Below are positions 17,160 to 25,334 of a stretch of 64,000 nucleotides of DNA, piece after piece. The translations under genes were made by a program, and so were the position numbers. The DNA lies in assembly GCA_963778025.1 (NCBI GenBank), contig CAVZTA010000012.1, positions 124,001 through 188,000 on the forward strand. The letters are read 5' to 3'. This DNA is from CAVZTA01 sp963778025. Its GTDB lineage: Bacteria; Chloroflexota; Limnocylindria; Limnocylindrales; CSP1-4. A model generated the notes under the pieces. The model saw only the letters and a list, made by a program, of their open reading frames with translations. It had not been told where the DNA came from and did not search any database. The number at the start of each line of letters is the position of its first letter. Positions within the stretch are counted from its first letter, which is position 1.

Positions 17160-18283
17160 CCCTGGAGCGCACGCCGTTGCGTGTCGGCGTGCTCGGGGCC
17201 GGGACGGTCGGCGGCGAGGTGATCCGGGCGTTCCTCGCGCGGTCGCCGCGGCTCGCGCCCGCGGACGGGCGACCGCTGGTCCTCGCGGGGGTCGCCGTCC
17301 GCGACATCCCCAGGGCGCGTGCATCCGGCGTCCCCGATGACCTGCTCACCGACGCGCCCGCGCACCTCGTCGCCTCGCCCGACATCGACGTCCTCGTCGA
17401 GGTGATGGGTGGCCAGGAGCCGGCGCGGACGCTGATCCTCGGCGCGCTGGCCTCGGGCAAGGCCGTGGTGACCGCCAACAAGGCCCTGCTCGCCGCGCAC
17501 GGTCCGGAGCTGGAGGCGGCCGCCCGGGCGTCGGGAGCGCCCCTGCGGTTCGAGGCGTCCGTCGGTGGCGGAATCCCGGTGCTCTCGCCGCTGGCGTCGG
17601 ACCTCGCGGCGAACCGGGTGTCGTCCGTCCGGGGCATCGTCAACGGGACGACGAACTACATCCTCACGGCGATGGCGCGCGAGGGCCTGGCGTACGACGA
17701 CGTGCTCGCCGACGCGCAGGCTCGCGGCTATGCGGAGGCCGACCCGACAGCGGATGTCGAGGGGCTGGATGCCGCGGCGAAGCTGGTGATCCTGATGCGC
17801 CTCGCCTTCGGCGCCTGGATCGAGCCGACGTCCGTCGAGCGGCGGCCGCTCGTCCGAGGCGGGGGACGCGGTGCGGCGGGCATCACCGGGGTGACCGCCG
17901 ACGATGTCGCGGCGGTCCTCGATCACGGACGGGTCCTGAAGCTGGTCGCAGCGGCGCGGGTGCTGGACGATGGCTCATTCGAGGCGTCGGTCCTGCCGAG
18001 CGCGGTGTTCGGCGCGACCGCCCTGGCGACGACCGATGGCGTGCTGAACCGCGTCGAGATCGAGGCGTCGCCGGTCGGGTCGGTCGCGTTCGCGGGGCCC
18101 GGCGCGGGTGGCGCGGCGACGTCGTCGGCGGTGCTGGGCGACCTCGTGGCGATCGCGCGCGGGGGGTCGTCGACGTGGGCGGGACTGCCGGCCGCGGTCG
18201 AACGGTCGGCGATCGCGGTGCGGGCGCCGGCGGGCGAGACGTTCGAGGCGCCGTCCGGCGCGTGCTACCCGACGGCCGAGTGA
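17156..18283 (+). CDS. hom: Homoserine dehydrogenase (no ACT domain)
   Basis: This enzyme reduces aspartate-semialdehyde to homoserine with NAD(P)H, the branch point toward threonine and methionine. The dinucleotide fold GVLGAGTVGG is at residues 11-20, ANKALLA near 105, NGTTNYIL near 163 and the substrate motif AEADPTADVEGLDAA near 200. At 375 residues it ends after the catalytic domain, so the C-terminal ACT regulatory domain of longer homologues is missing. Feedback control by threonine must therefore differ or act elsewhere. It overlaps thrC by four bases and is preceded by a tiny leader ORF. Confidence 0.94.
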   Translation: MTLERTPLRVGVLGAGTVGGEVIRAFLARSPRLAPADGRPLVLAGVAVRDIPRARASGVPDDLLTDAPAHLVASPDIDVLVEVMGGQEPARTLILGALASGKAVVTANKALLAAHGPELEAAARASGAPLRFEASVGGGIPVLSPLASDLAANRVSSVRGIVNGTTNYILTAMAREGLAYDDVLADAQARGYAEADPTADVEGLDAAAKLVILMRLAFGAWIEPTSVERRPLVRGGGRGAAGITGVTADDVAAVLDHGRVLKLVAAARVLDDGSFEASVLPSAVFGATALATTDGVLNRVEIEASPVGSVAFAGPGAGGAATSSAVLGDLVAIARGGSSTWAGLPAAVERSAIAVRAPAGETFEAPSGACYPTAE

Positions 18284-19362
18284 GTCCGGTGGGCACCACC
18301 GTGCCGGCGCGGGTCCGCCTCACGGATCGCTACGCCGCGTACCTGCCCATCGGTCCGTCGACCCCGGTGGTGTCGCTGGGCGAGGGTTCGACGCCCCTGG
18401 TGCACGCGCGACGCCTGGGCGGATCACTGGGGCTGCGGTCGCTGTTCCTGAAGATCGAGGGCGCGAATCCGACGGGCTCGTTCAAGGACCGCGGGATGGT
18501 GGTCGCGGTCGCCAAGGCCCTGGAGGACGGCGCGCGGTCGGTGATCTGCGCGTCGACGGGCAATACGTCGGCGTCGGCGGCCGCGTACGCAGCGGCGGCC
18601 GGGCTCGAGTGCGTGGTCGTGCTCCCGAAGGGCGCGATCGCGCTGGGCAAGCTGCTGCAGGCGCTGGTCGCGGGAGCCCGGGTGGTCGCGGTCGACGGGA
18701 ACTTCGATGACGCGCTTCGGATCGTGCGCGGACTCGCCGAACAGGACGATCACCCCGTGACGCTGGTGAACTCGGTCAACCCGCACCGGCTCGAAGGGCA
18801 GAAGACGGCGGCGTTCGAGATCTGCGACGACCTGGGGCGATCGCCCGATGTCCTGGCCATCCCGGTCGGCAACGCCGGGAACATCAGCGCGTACTGGCGT
18901 GGGTTCGTGGAATACGCGACGGCCGGCATCGTCGGGTCACGGCCGCGGATGTGGGGCTTCCAGGCCGCCGGCGCCGCGCCGCTCGTCCATGGTCAGCCGG
19001 TGGAGCGGCCGGAAACGATCGCGACCGCGATCCGGATCGGGAACCCGGCGTCGTGGTCGAAGGCGATCGCGGCCCGTGACGAGTCCGGCGGGCGCATCGA
19101 TGCCGTGACCGACGACGAGATCATCGCCGCGTACCGGGACCTGGCGCGGCTCGAGGGGGTGTTCTGCGAGCCGTCGTCGGCGGCGTCCGTGGCGGGGGTC
19201 GCGGCGGCGGCGCGCCGGGGCGAGCTGGACCCGGACGCGACGGTCGTGTGCGTGCTGACCGGGAACGGTTTGAAGGATCCGCACACCGCCGAACGGATCG
19301 TCGACCAGGTGCTCGAGGCGCCCGCCACGCTCGGCGGTGTCGCGGTCGCGCTCGGATGGTGA
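18280..19362 (+). CDS. thrC: Threonine synthase
   Basis: This PLP enzyme converts O-phosphohomoserine to threonine. The PLP lysine is K69 in GSFKDRGM. The Ser/Thr-rich cofactor loop CASTGNTSASAAAYAAA and the phosphate-cup glycines PVGNAGNISAYWRGF are clear. At 360 residues it is the short, bacterial/plant-type II-like class without an N-terminal extension. The GTG start overlaps the hom stop (GTGA). thrB follows after a 102-base gap rather than an overlap, and that gap has its own repeats, so thrB may also be transcribed separately. Confidence 0.94.
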   Translation: MSPVGTTVPARVRLTDRYAAYLPIGPSTPVVSLGEGSTPLVHARRLGGSLGLRSLFLKIEGANPTGSFKDRGMVVAVAKALEDGARSVICASTGNTSASAAAYAAAAGLECVVVLPKGAIALGKLLQALVAGARVVAVDGNFDDALRIVRGLAEQDDHPVTLVNSVNPHRLEGQKTAAFEICDDLGRSPDVLAIPVGNAGNISAYWRGFVEYATAGIVGSRPRMWGFQAAGAAPLVHGQPVERPETIATAIRIGNPASWSKAIAARDESGGRIDAVTDDEIIAAYRDLARLEGVFCEPSSAASVAGVAAAARRGELDPDATVVCVLTGNGLKDPHTAERIVDQVLEAPATLGGVAVALGW

Positions 19363-19412
19363 ACGGCCGGGACGCAGTCGCTCGACCCTCGCGCGCCCTC
19401 GTTCCCCCGCTT

Positions 19413-19472
19413 CACCGTGCTATCACGGTGCCATGGTGATGTGCTGACATGGTGACGTGCTGACGTGGTGAT
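19413..19472 (+). repeat. Hairpin plus 16-bp tandem repeats at the thrB start
   Basis: A perfect 7-bp hairpin (CACCGTG, loop CTAT, CACGGTG) occupies 19413-19430. It is followed by ATGGTGATGTGCTGAC (19433-19448), ATGGTGACGTGCTGAC (19449-19464) and a partial third copy, GTGGTGAT (19465-19472), that contains the thrB start. Each full copy reads as a start codon, three codons and a TGA. Confidence 0.65.
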
Positions 19473-20421
19473 GCATTGGTTGGCCGAGCTGGACGGCCGT
19501 CGTCTGACGGTCGAGATCCCGGCGACCTCCGCGAACCTGGGCGCCGGTTACGACTGCCTCGGGCTCGCGCTCGACCTGTACGACCGGATCGAGCTCGAGG
19601 TGCGCGGCTGGAGTCGCGGCGCGATCGAGCTCGCCGTGGACGGCGAGGGGGCCGGCGAGCTGCCGGACGACCGCGATAACCGGTTCGTGCGCGGGCTGGA
19701 GGCGGCGCTCATCGAGGCGCGGGGTCCACTGCCGGAGGGTGTCGGCTGGCGCATCGAGATGCAGAACCGGATCCCCATCGCCCGCGGCCTCGGATCGTCG
19801 GCCGCCGCGACCGTCGGCGGCCTGGTCGCGGGCAACGCGCTCGCCGGCGAGCCGCTCACGAACGCGGACCTGCTGCGCCTCGCGACGGGCATCGAGGGTC
19901 ATCCGGATAACGCGGCGGCGGCGCTGCTCGGCGGGTTCACCGTCGCGGCCGATCTCGACGGCGTCGTCGAGGCCCTGCGCTTCGACGCTCCGCGTGACCT
20001 CCGCGCCGTCCTGTTCATCCCCGATCGCCGCCTGTCGACGAAGGACATGCGCAAGGCCCTGCCGTCCAAGGTGCCGCTCGCCGATGCCGTGAGCAATCTC
20101 GGACGGGTCGCACTCGGCGTCGCGGGCATCGCCACGGGGCGGACGGAGCTGCTGCGCGAGCTCACGGTCGACCGCCTCCACGAGCCCTATCGCGCGCACG
20201 TCTATCCAGAGCTGCCGCGGATCGTGACCGCGGCGCGCGATGCCGGCGCGCTGGGCGCATGCCTGTCGGGCGCAGGTTCGACCATCCTCGCCTTCGCCGA
20301 TCAGGTCTCCACGATCACGCGGATCGAGGCGGCCTATCGCGCGGCTTCCGCCGACCTCGACCTCGCCGGCCGGATCCTCGTCGTCGCGCCCAGGAACCAC
20401 GGAGCGCGCGTCATCCCGTAG
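19465..20421 (+). CDS. thrB: Homoserine kinase
   Basis: A GHMP-family kinase that phosphorylates homoserine to feed threonine synthase. The N-terminal IPATSANLGAGYDCLGLAL and the phosphate loop IARGLGSSAAATVGGLVAG (near residues 105-123) are diagnostic, as is the C-terminal GACLSGAGSTILAF. The length of 318 is typical. The start is ambiguous among GTG 19465, GTG 19468 and ATG 19471, all within the last unit of a small tandem repeat, and there is no ribosome-binding site. Translation may rely on re-initiation from the mini-ORFs just upstream. Confidence 0.93.
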   Translation: MVMHWLAELDGRRLTVEIPATSANLGAGYDCLGLALDLYDRIELEVRGWSRGAIELAVDGEGAGELPDDRDNRFVRGLEAALIEARGPLPEGVGWRIEMQNRIPIARGLGSSAAATVGGLVAGNALAGEPLTNADLLRLATGIEGHPDNAAAALLGGFTVAADLDGVVEALRFDAPRDLRAVLFIPDRRLSTKDMRKALPSKVPLADAVSNLGRVALGVAGIATGRTELLRELTVDRLHEPYRAHVYPELPRIVTAARDAGALGACLSGAGSTILAFADQVSTITRIEAAYRAASADLDLAGRILVVAPRNHGARVIP

Positions 20422-20451
20422 CGCGCGAGGCGGGCGGAGCGGGCGGGGCGA

Positions 20452-20730
20452 TCAGCCAGCGTCCTCCGGACCCGCACGATCGGCAGCGTCGGAGCGCTCC
20501 GGCCCACCCTGTGCGTCGGGTGTCCACGCCCGGTCCGCGTACCGGAGCTGCCGTTGCCGCAGCTCGTCGAGCCGTTCCTGCTCGAAGCGCGCGAGGTCCA
20601 GCTCGTAGCGGCGCTCCTCCTCGTCGAGTCGTTGCTGCGTGACGGGTTCGGGCGCGTTGCCGTCGCCCGCAGCCGGTCCCTCCCCCTCGTCGGGGTCCCG
20701 ACCGCCGAACAGCCGCCGCAGGAAGCCCAT
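20452..20730 (-). CDS. Small charged protein, unknown
   Basis: The ATG at 20730 gives a 92-residue protein starting MGFLRRLFGGRDPDEGEG. It continues into a helix of about 35 residues rich in Glu, Arg and Leu (LDEEERRYELDLARFEQERL) and ends in a disordered acidic tail. The first ten residues are an amphipathic, basic, membrane-touching-type helix. No family is recognised. It starts seven bases after the dienelactone hydrolase stop, so the two are cotranscribed. Small MGFLRRLFG-type proteins like this are often left as hypothetical. Confidence 0.6.
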   Translation of the reverse strand: MGFLRRLFGGRDPDEGEGPAAGDGNAPEPVTQQRLDEEERRYELDLARFEQERLDELRQRQLRYADRAWTPDAQGGPERSDAADRAGPEDAG

Positions 20731-20737
20731 CGGCCGG

Positions 20738-21514
20738 TCAGACGCTCGACGCCTCGCGGGCGCCGATGAACGTGAGCACCTCGCGCCACGCCTTGTCCGA
20801 GGTTGCCGCGAACTCGTCGGCCTTGCGGTCGAAGAAGCTGTGCGGAGCGCCCGGGTACGTGATGACCTGGTGGTCGACGTTCGCGGCCCGCAGCGACGTC
20901 TCGAACTCGTCCCGGACGTGCGCGCCGATCGCCTCGTCCGCGCCGCCGAAGAGCGCGAGCACCCGCGCATGCATCTGGGACGTCACATCGGCCGGCGCGG
21001 GCAGGCCCGAGCGGTGCGGCCCGGTCGGCCAGCCGTAGAAGCCGATGACGCCCGTGGGGTCGATGTCCAGCGTCGCCGTGAGGAACGCGATCCGCCCGCC
21101 GATGCAGAAGCCCATGGTGTTCAGCTCGCGAACGCCGCCGCCCTCGGCCGAGCGCAGGTGCGCCGCCGCGGCCCGGATGTCGGACGCCAGGCCGTCCCAG
21201 GTGAGCTGCAGGACGTGGGGCTGGTACTCGAACGTCGGGCCACGTCGACCCAGACCCGCCGTCCGCCCGAAGTAGTCGATCGCGACCGCATCGATCCCGT
21301 GCTCCGCGAATCGGAGCGCGAGGTCCTCGTAGTACGGGTGGAGTCCGCGGACATCGGGCAACACGATCATCCCGACGCCCAGCGGTTCTGCGGCGAGCGC
21401 GCCGAACGCCGTGAAGTCCGTCCCGTCCGCCGACCGCAGCGTCAGCTCGCCGCTGTCCAGCGCCCCGCCCTCGATCGGCGCGATGGGCGGTCGGGAGTCA
21501 TGGTCGAAGCACAT
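20738..21514 (-). CDS. Dienelactone hydrolase family protein
   Basis: This alpha/beta hydrolase has a cysteine nucleophile, C137 in MGFCIGGR. The catalytic His lies in GAPHSFFDRK near residue 229 and the Asp in the ALFGGADEAIGAHV strand. Classical members open dienelactones from chlorocatechol breakdown, but most genomic relatives act on other esters or lactones, and no aromatic-degradation genes are here. The ATG at 21514 has GGAGGGCCACC in front. It is divergent from lysC across a repeat-bearing spacer and leads a two-gene unit. Confidence 0.85.
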   Translation of the reverse strand: MCFDHDSRPPIAPIEGGALDSGELTLRSADGTDFTAFGALAAEPLGVGMIVLPDVRGLHPYYEDLALRFAEHGIDAVAIDYFGRTAGLGRRGPTFEYQPHVLQLTWDGLASDIRAAAAHLRSAEGGGVRELNTMGFCIGGRIAFLTATLDIDPTGVIGFYGWPTGPHRSGLPAPADVTSQMHARVLALFGGADEAIGAHVRDEFETSLRAANVDHQVITYPGAPHSFFDRKADEFAATSDKAWREVLTFIGAREASSV

Positions 21515-21621
21515 GGTGGCCCTCCGAGCAGGCGCGGTCGAGTCTGCCCCATCGTCCCACGTCCGGCGCGCTCGCGCGGGAGGGCCGCCGAGGCTACTCG
21601 ATCGACTGACGGCGGCATCGG

Positions 21622-21800
21622 ATGCACCCGATGCGTCCTACGACGAAGCTGCCCGGCCTGCTGGGCCGCGACCCTCCTCCGCGCCGGCCTCAGTCGTCGC
21701 CGTATGCACCCGATGCAGCAGACGACGGAGGACGGGCAGGCCACGGGTCCGTCACGGGTCCCGGGCGAGCCTCGTTCGTCACAACGCGCATCGGATGCAC
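21622..21800. repeat. 179-bp element with three 28-bp repeats, copy 1
   Basis: Two direct repeats (21622-21649 and 21703-21730) and an inverted one (21774-21800) share the pattern RTGCAYCCGATGC, then a six-base variable part, then CGACGAAG or a close variant. The first 13 bases are nearly palindromic. The same order, orientation and total length (179 bp) recur at 41570-41748. Confidence 0.65.
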
Positions 21801-21861
21801 GACCGCCGTGGCCGGCTGCGGCCGGCGCCTCGGAACGGCCGGCCGGGAAGGGGTCGGACGG

Positions 21862-21867
21862 TAGAAT
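21862..21867 (+). promoter_or_regulatory. -10 hexamer TAGAAT for leaderless lysC
   Basis: TAGAAT is six bases before ATG 21874, with no room for a ribosome-binding site. It is one of the best -10 matches in the window. No matching -35 box is evident. Confidence 0.55.
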
Positions 21868-21873
21868 GGCGCG

Positions 21874-23208
21874 ATGCCCGCCCCCGTCCATGTGCTGAAG
21901 TTCGGCGGGTCCTCCGTCGGCGATGCCGAGCGCATCCGCCGGGTCGCCCGCCGGATCGCGCGGATGCGGGGCGAGGGCGTCGACCTCGTGGTCGTGGTCT
22001 CCGCGATGGGCGACACCACCGACGAGCTCCTCGCGCTCGCGGGAGCGATCACCGACGACCCCGATCCGCGTGAGCTCGATGTCCTGCTCGCCACCGGCGA
22101 GCACCAGAGCGCGACGCTCGTGTCGATGGCCCTGCATGCGCTGGGCGTGAAGGCCATCTCGCTCACCGGCCCCCAGGCGGGCATCACCACCGACGGCCGC
22201 TACGGCCGGGCGCGCATCGCGGGCATCGACCCCACGCGCGTCCGCGCGGAGCTCGCCCAGGGCAAGGTCGTCATCGTGGCCGGCTTCCAGGGCATGGGCC
22301 TGGCCGACGACGCGGTCCTCGCGTCCCTGACGCCGGAGCACGCGACCAACGGCCATCGCGTCGTCCACCTCGCCGAGATGACGACCCTCGGTCGCGGCGG
22401 CTCCGACACCACCGCCGTCGCCCTGGCCGCCCAGCTCGGGGCCGACCGGTGCCGGATCTTCACCGACGTGCGTGGCGTGTACACCGCGGATCCGCGCCTG
22501 CAGCCCGACGCGCGCCAGCTCGACCTCGTCGGCTACGAGGAGATGATGGAGCTCGCGCAGCAGGGCGCCCAGGTGATGCAGACCCGTGCCGTCGAGCTCG
22601 GCTGGGTCAACGGCGTCATCATCGAGGTCCTGAGCTCGTTCGAGGACGTGCCCGGCACGCTCATCAAGGAGGACCCGCTCGTGGAGCAGCGGAACAAGGT
22701 CCGAGGGCTCGCCCACGACCGGAACGTCGCCAAGATCACCCTCGTCGAGGTGCCCGACCGGCCCGGCCTCGCGCGCACCGTCTTCGAGCCCCTCGCCGAC
22801 GCGGGCATCAACGTCGACATGATCGTCCAGAACGTCGGCCACGGCGGTGCGACGGACCTGACGTTCACGATCCCGCGCGTCGAGCTCGCCGCGGCGAAGC
22901 GCATCCTCGAGCCGCTCGTCCGCGAGCTCGGCTTCCGCGAGCTGACCACCGACAGCGCGGTCGCCAAGGTGAGCATCGTCGGCGCGGGCATCCAGAACGC
23001 GCCGGGCTATGCCGCGCGGATGTTCGGCGCCCTCGCCGACGCCGGGATCAACATCGAGATGATCTCGACGTCCGAGATCCGGATCACCACGATCATCGGC
23101 GAGGACCGCGTCGAGGAGGCGGTCCGCGCGCTCCACCAGGCATTCGAGCTCGAGCAGCCCGAGCCTGTCGAGGCCGAGGGGGCCGGCGAGCTCGCCGCGC
23201 CCCGATGA
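21874..23208 (+). CDS. lysC: Aspartate kinase
   Basis: This enzyme phosphorylates aspartate, the first step to lysine, threonine and methionine. The kinase start VLKFGGSSVGD (residues 7-17), LLATGEHQSA and TTLGRGGSDTTAVALAAQLG are clear. Two ACT domains follow (ITLVEVPDRPGLARTVFEPL and VSIVGAGIQNAPGYAARMF), so allosteric control is likely. Residues 141-168 form an insertion between FQG and TTLGRGG, where most homologues have only about ten residues. The ATG overlaps no gene but ends inside the birA start (ATGA). It is separated from hom/thrC/thrB by two opposite-strand genes. Confidence 0.95.
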   Translation: MPAPVHVLKFGGSSVGDAERIRRVARRIARMRGEGVDLVVVVSAMGDTTDELLALAGAITDDPDPRELDVLLATGEHQSATLVSMALHALGVKAISLTGPQAGITTDGRYGRARIAGIDPTRVRAELAQGKVVIVAGFQGMGLADDAVLASLTPEHATNGHRVVHLAEMTTLGRGGSDTTAVALAAQLGADRCRIFTDVRGVYTADPRLQPDARQLDLVGYEEMMELAQQGAQVMQTRAVELGWVNGVIIEVLSSFEDVPGTLIKEDPLVEQRNKVRGLAHDRNVAKITLVEVPDRPGLARTVFEPLADAGINVDMIVQNVGHGGATDLTFTIPRVELAAAKRILEPLVRELGFRELTTDSAVAKVSIVGAGIQNAPGYAARMFGALADAGINIEMISTSEIRITTIIGEDRVEEAVRALHQAFELEQPEPVEAEGAGELAAPR

Positions 23209-24095
23209 CCGCGGCCGCCACGCCGTTCCTCGCGCGCGCCCAGCGCTTCGCCAGCGTCGGTTCCACCAACGACGTCGTCCGGGCGTGGCTCCGCGAGGGC
23301 ACGCCGGAGGTCTGTCTCGCCGTCGCCGACGAGCAGACGGCGGGCCGCGGACGCGACGGCCGGATGTGGGTCGCACCGCCCGGTGCCGCGCTCCTGCAGT
23401 CGATCGGGTTCCGCCCGACGTGGCTGGCACCCGAGCGGGCGTGGCGTCTCGCGGCGACCGTCGCGCTCGCCATGGCCGATGCAGCGGAGGAGGCGGCCGG
23501 CCTGCCGGACCTCGCCATCCGCCTGAAATGGCCCAACGACCTCGTGGTCGTCACTGATGGCGAGGACGCGCTGCTCGTCGGCGAGCTGGATCCCGCGAAG
23601 GCCGCGGCGACGCTGCACGGGCCGGTCGCATTGCGCAAGCTGGGCGGTGTGCTCGGCGAGACCGAGGGCCTGGGCACGGACGACCCGCGGGTCGTCGTGG
23701 GCATCGGCGTCAACGCGGAGTGGCGGGCCCGCGACTTCCCGCCGGACCTGGCCGCGACGATGACGTCGCTCCACGAGGCCTCCGGCGGCCGGCCGATCGA
23801 CCTCGCCCTCCTCCACGACGGCTTCACGGGGCGACTGGAAGCGCGCATCGAGGCGCTCCGCGCCGGGTCCTTCGACCTCGCGACGTGGCTCGCCCGCCAG
23901 GTGACGACCGGCCATGACGTGTCGCTCCAGACCGAACGTGGCATCGAGATCGTCCGAGCCCTCGGGCTCGACGCGGCCAGCGGTGCCCTCGTCGTCGGGG
24001 ACCCCTCCGCGGTGGGAGGCGAGCGCCTCGTCCACGCCGGCGATATCGTCCATCTCCGTCTCGCGCCCGCGGCCGATGCCGCGGCCGGGGTGTAA
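23205..24095 (+). CDS. birA: Biotin-[acetyl-CoA carboxylase] ligase
   Basis: BirA activates biotin with ATP and attaches it to the carrier protein lysine. The biotinyl-AMP loop is TAGRGRDGRMWVAPPG (residues 46-61), and the ligase motifs LKWPNDLVV and RVVVGIGVNAEW are present. The C-terminal SH3-like cap is visible (GLDAASGALVVGDPSA). There is no N-terminal helix-turn-helix, so it is a ligase only and not a repressor. A stretch near 115-140 (TDGEDALLVGELDPAKAAAT) is a longer insertion than usual. It precedes accD/accA/accC and accB, its targets or partners. Confidence 0.9.
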   Translation: MTAAATPFLARAQRFASVGSTNDVVRAWLREGTPEVCLAVADEQTAGRGRDGRMWVAPPGAALLQSIGFRPTWLAPERAWRLAATVALAMADAAEEAAGLPDLAIRLKWPNDLVVVTDGEDALLVGELDPAKAAATLHGPVALRKLGGVLGETEGLGTDDPRVVVGIGVNAEWRARDFPPDLAATMTSLHEASGGRPIDLALLHDGFTGRLEARIEALRAGSFDLATWLARQVTTGHDVSLQTERGIEIVRALGLDAASGALVVGDPSAVGGERLVHAGDIVHLRLAPAADAAAGV

Positions 24096-24099
24096 CGCG

Positions 24100-24750
24100 A
24101 TGGCACGTGCGGTGTTGAGGAAGGCATCGGGCGGTCCCCCCATCGCCCGGCTCGATCGCGACCGTCCTGCTGTCGAGGCGGCCCGTCGTGACCCGGCCCG
24201 GTTCGAGGCCCTGTACCGGAAGTACCTCGCGCAGGTGTACAGCTACGCGCTCTACGAGCTCGGCGACCATCACGCCGCCGAGGACGCCACGGAGCGGACG
24301 TTCCTCCGCGCGCTCGCCGCCCTGCCGCGGTTCGAGGAGCGCGCCGGTTCCGACGACCCCGCCGACGCATCGACGTTCCGGGTCTGGCTGTTCCGCATCG
24401 CCCGCAACGCCGTCGCGAACGAGCGCCGCACCGCCCGACGGCGGCGCTCGACCAGCCTGGAGGCCTCGCTCGAGGCGGGTCTCGCGGTCGTCGACCCGCA
24501 CGACGTCGAGGCGGACGCGGTCCGACGTGACGATGCCGCGGCAGCCATCCGGGCCGTGCAGCGCCTGCCGGCCGACCGGCGCCGGGCGGTCGTCCTGCGT
24601 CTCGTCGACGAGCTGTCCACGGCGGAGATCGCGGGCATCCTCGGCCGCTCGGAGGGGGCCGTGCGTGTGCTGCTCCACCGGGCCCTTCGCTCGGTCGCAC
24701 GCGACCTCGGCCGAGAGACCCCGGACGATCCGCGCGGAGTGACCTCGTGA
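24100..24750 (+). CDS. ECF-type RNA polymerase sigma factor
   Basis: This 216-residue protein has region 2 (FEALYRKYLAQVYSYALYEL, HHAAEDATERTFLRALAALP) and region 4 (RLPADRRRAVVLRLVDELST, AEIAGILGRSEGAVRVLLHR). It directs RNA polymerase to a dedicated promoter set. Between the two lies FRVWLFRIARNAVANERRTA, typical of region 2.4 and the linker. The ATG is 24100, four bases after the birA stop. The next gene encodes a one-helix membrane protein that overlaps it by four bases, the usual arrangement for a sigma/anti-sigma pair. Its placement inside the lipid gene run suggests envelope-stress or lipid control, which is inferred. Confidence 0.85.
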   Translation: MARAVLRKASGGPPIARLDRDRPAVEAARRDPARFEALYRKYLAQVYSYALYELGDHHAAEDATERTFLRALAALPRFEERAGSDDPADASTFRVWLFRIARNAVANERRTARRRRSTSLEASLEAGLAVVDPHDVEADAVRRDDAAAAIRAVQRLPADRRRAVVLRLVDELSTAEIAGILGRSEGAVRVLLHRALRSVARDLGRETPDDPRGVTS

Positions 24751-25334
24751 CCGCCGGCGGTCCGTCGGACCGCATGCGGGCACCGGTCGAGGCAGTCGAG
24801 CTCGACGACCATCTCGATCGACTGCTGGCGGCCGGCGATCGTGGCGCCGAGGCCGTTCCCGTGGACGCGGCGCTCGATCCGGCGCTGCTCGGCGCCGTGA
24901 CGCGGCTCCGCACGGACCTCGTCCGGTTCCATCCGTCGTTCCGATTCGAGGAGCGCGTCGCGGCCCGCCTCGCGGACGTCGCCGACCGGATGCGGCTGGC
25001 GGCCGCCGCCGGGGCGGAGGGCGACGCCGTCGCAGGCCCGCTCGCACTCGCGTCGCCGAGCTTCCCGGAGCTGGACGCCATCGCCGCCGGCACCTACGAC
25101 CCGTCGGCACCGGAGGCGCCGCCCGTTCCCCGGACGGTGATCATCGGCGGGGCGATGGCCTCGGCGGCGCTGTCGCTCGCCGGGGTCGCGTACGTCGCCT
25201 GGCGCGCGACCCGCCCGCCGCGCCCACCCATGGCCCGTGCCGTCCGTGCCGCCCGCGCGATCCGGGGCGACCGCGGTCGAACGAGGAACGCCGGCGCGTG
25301 GCGCCGCGCCGCTCGCGTGGTCAGGCCCAGCTGA
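24747..25334 (+). CDS. Single-pass membrane protein, putative anti-sigma factor
   Basis: This 195-residue protein starts at GTG 24747, inside the sigma-factor stop. The first 120 residues are helical and charged (DDHLDRLLAAGDRG, FHPSFRFEERVAARLADVAD). Residues near 130-150 (VIIGGAMASAALSLAGVAYV) form one transmembrane helix. The tail after it is strongly basic. I see no zinc-finger HxxxCxxC motif, so it is not a classic ZAS anti-sigma. The role is inferred only from gene order and topology. Its stop shares a base with the accD ATG. Confidence 0.5.
   Translation: MTAGGPSDRMRAPVEAVELDDHLDRLLAAGDRGAEAVPVDAALDPALLGAVTRLRTDLVRFHPSFRFEERVAARLADVADRMRLAAAAGAEGDAVAGPLALASPSFPELDAIAAGTYDPSAPEAPPVPRTVIIGGAMASAALSLAGVAYVAWRATRPPRPPMARAVRAARAIRGDRGRTRNAGAWRRAARVVRPS

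Larger units (their letters stand above)
21515..21873. other. Gene-free spacer upstream of lysC with a repeat element
   Basis: This 359-base spacer between the divergent hydrolase and lysC has no convincing ORF. Positions 21622-21800 carry the three-copy repeat element described separately. The right end has the lysC -10 TAGAAT at 21862-21867. The remainder (21515-21621, 21801-21861) shows nothing recognisable. Confidence 0.6.

Noticed and set aside
19381..19464. Rho-independent terminator after thrC
   Set aside because: The 7-bp hairpin has no T-run and overlaps a possible -10 and repeat array leading into thrB, so control of thrB is a better reading.
21622..21800. CRISPR-like array
   Set aside because: Only three diverged repeats, one inverted, with unequal gaps, and no cas gene in the window.
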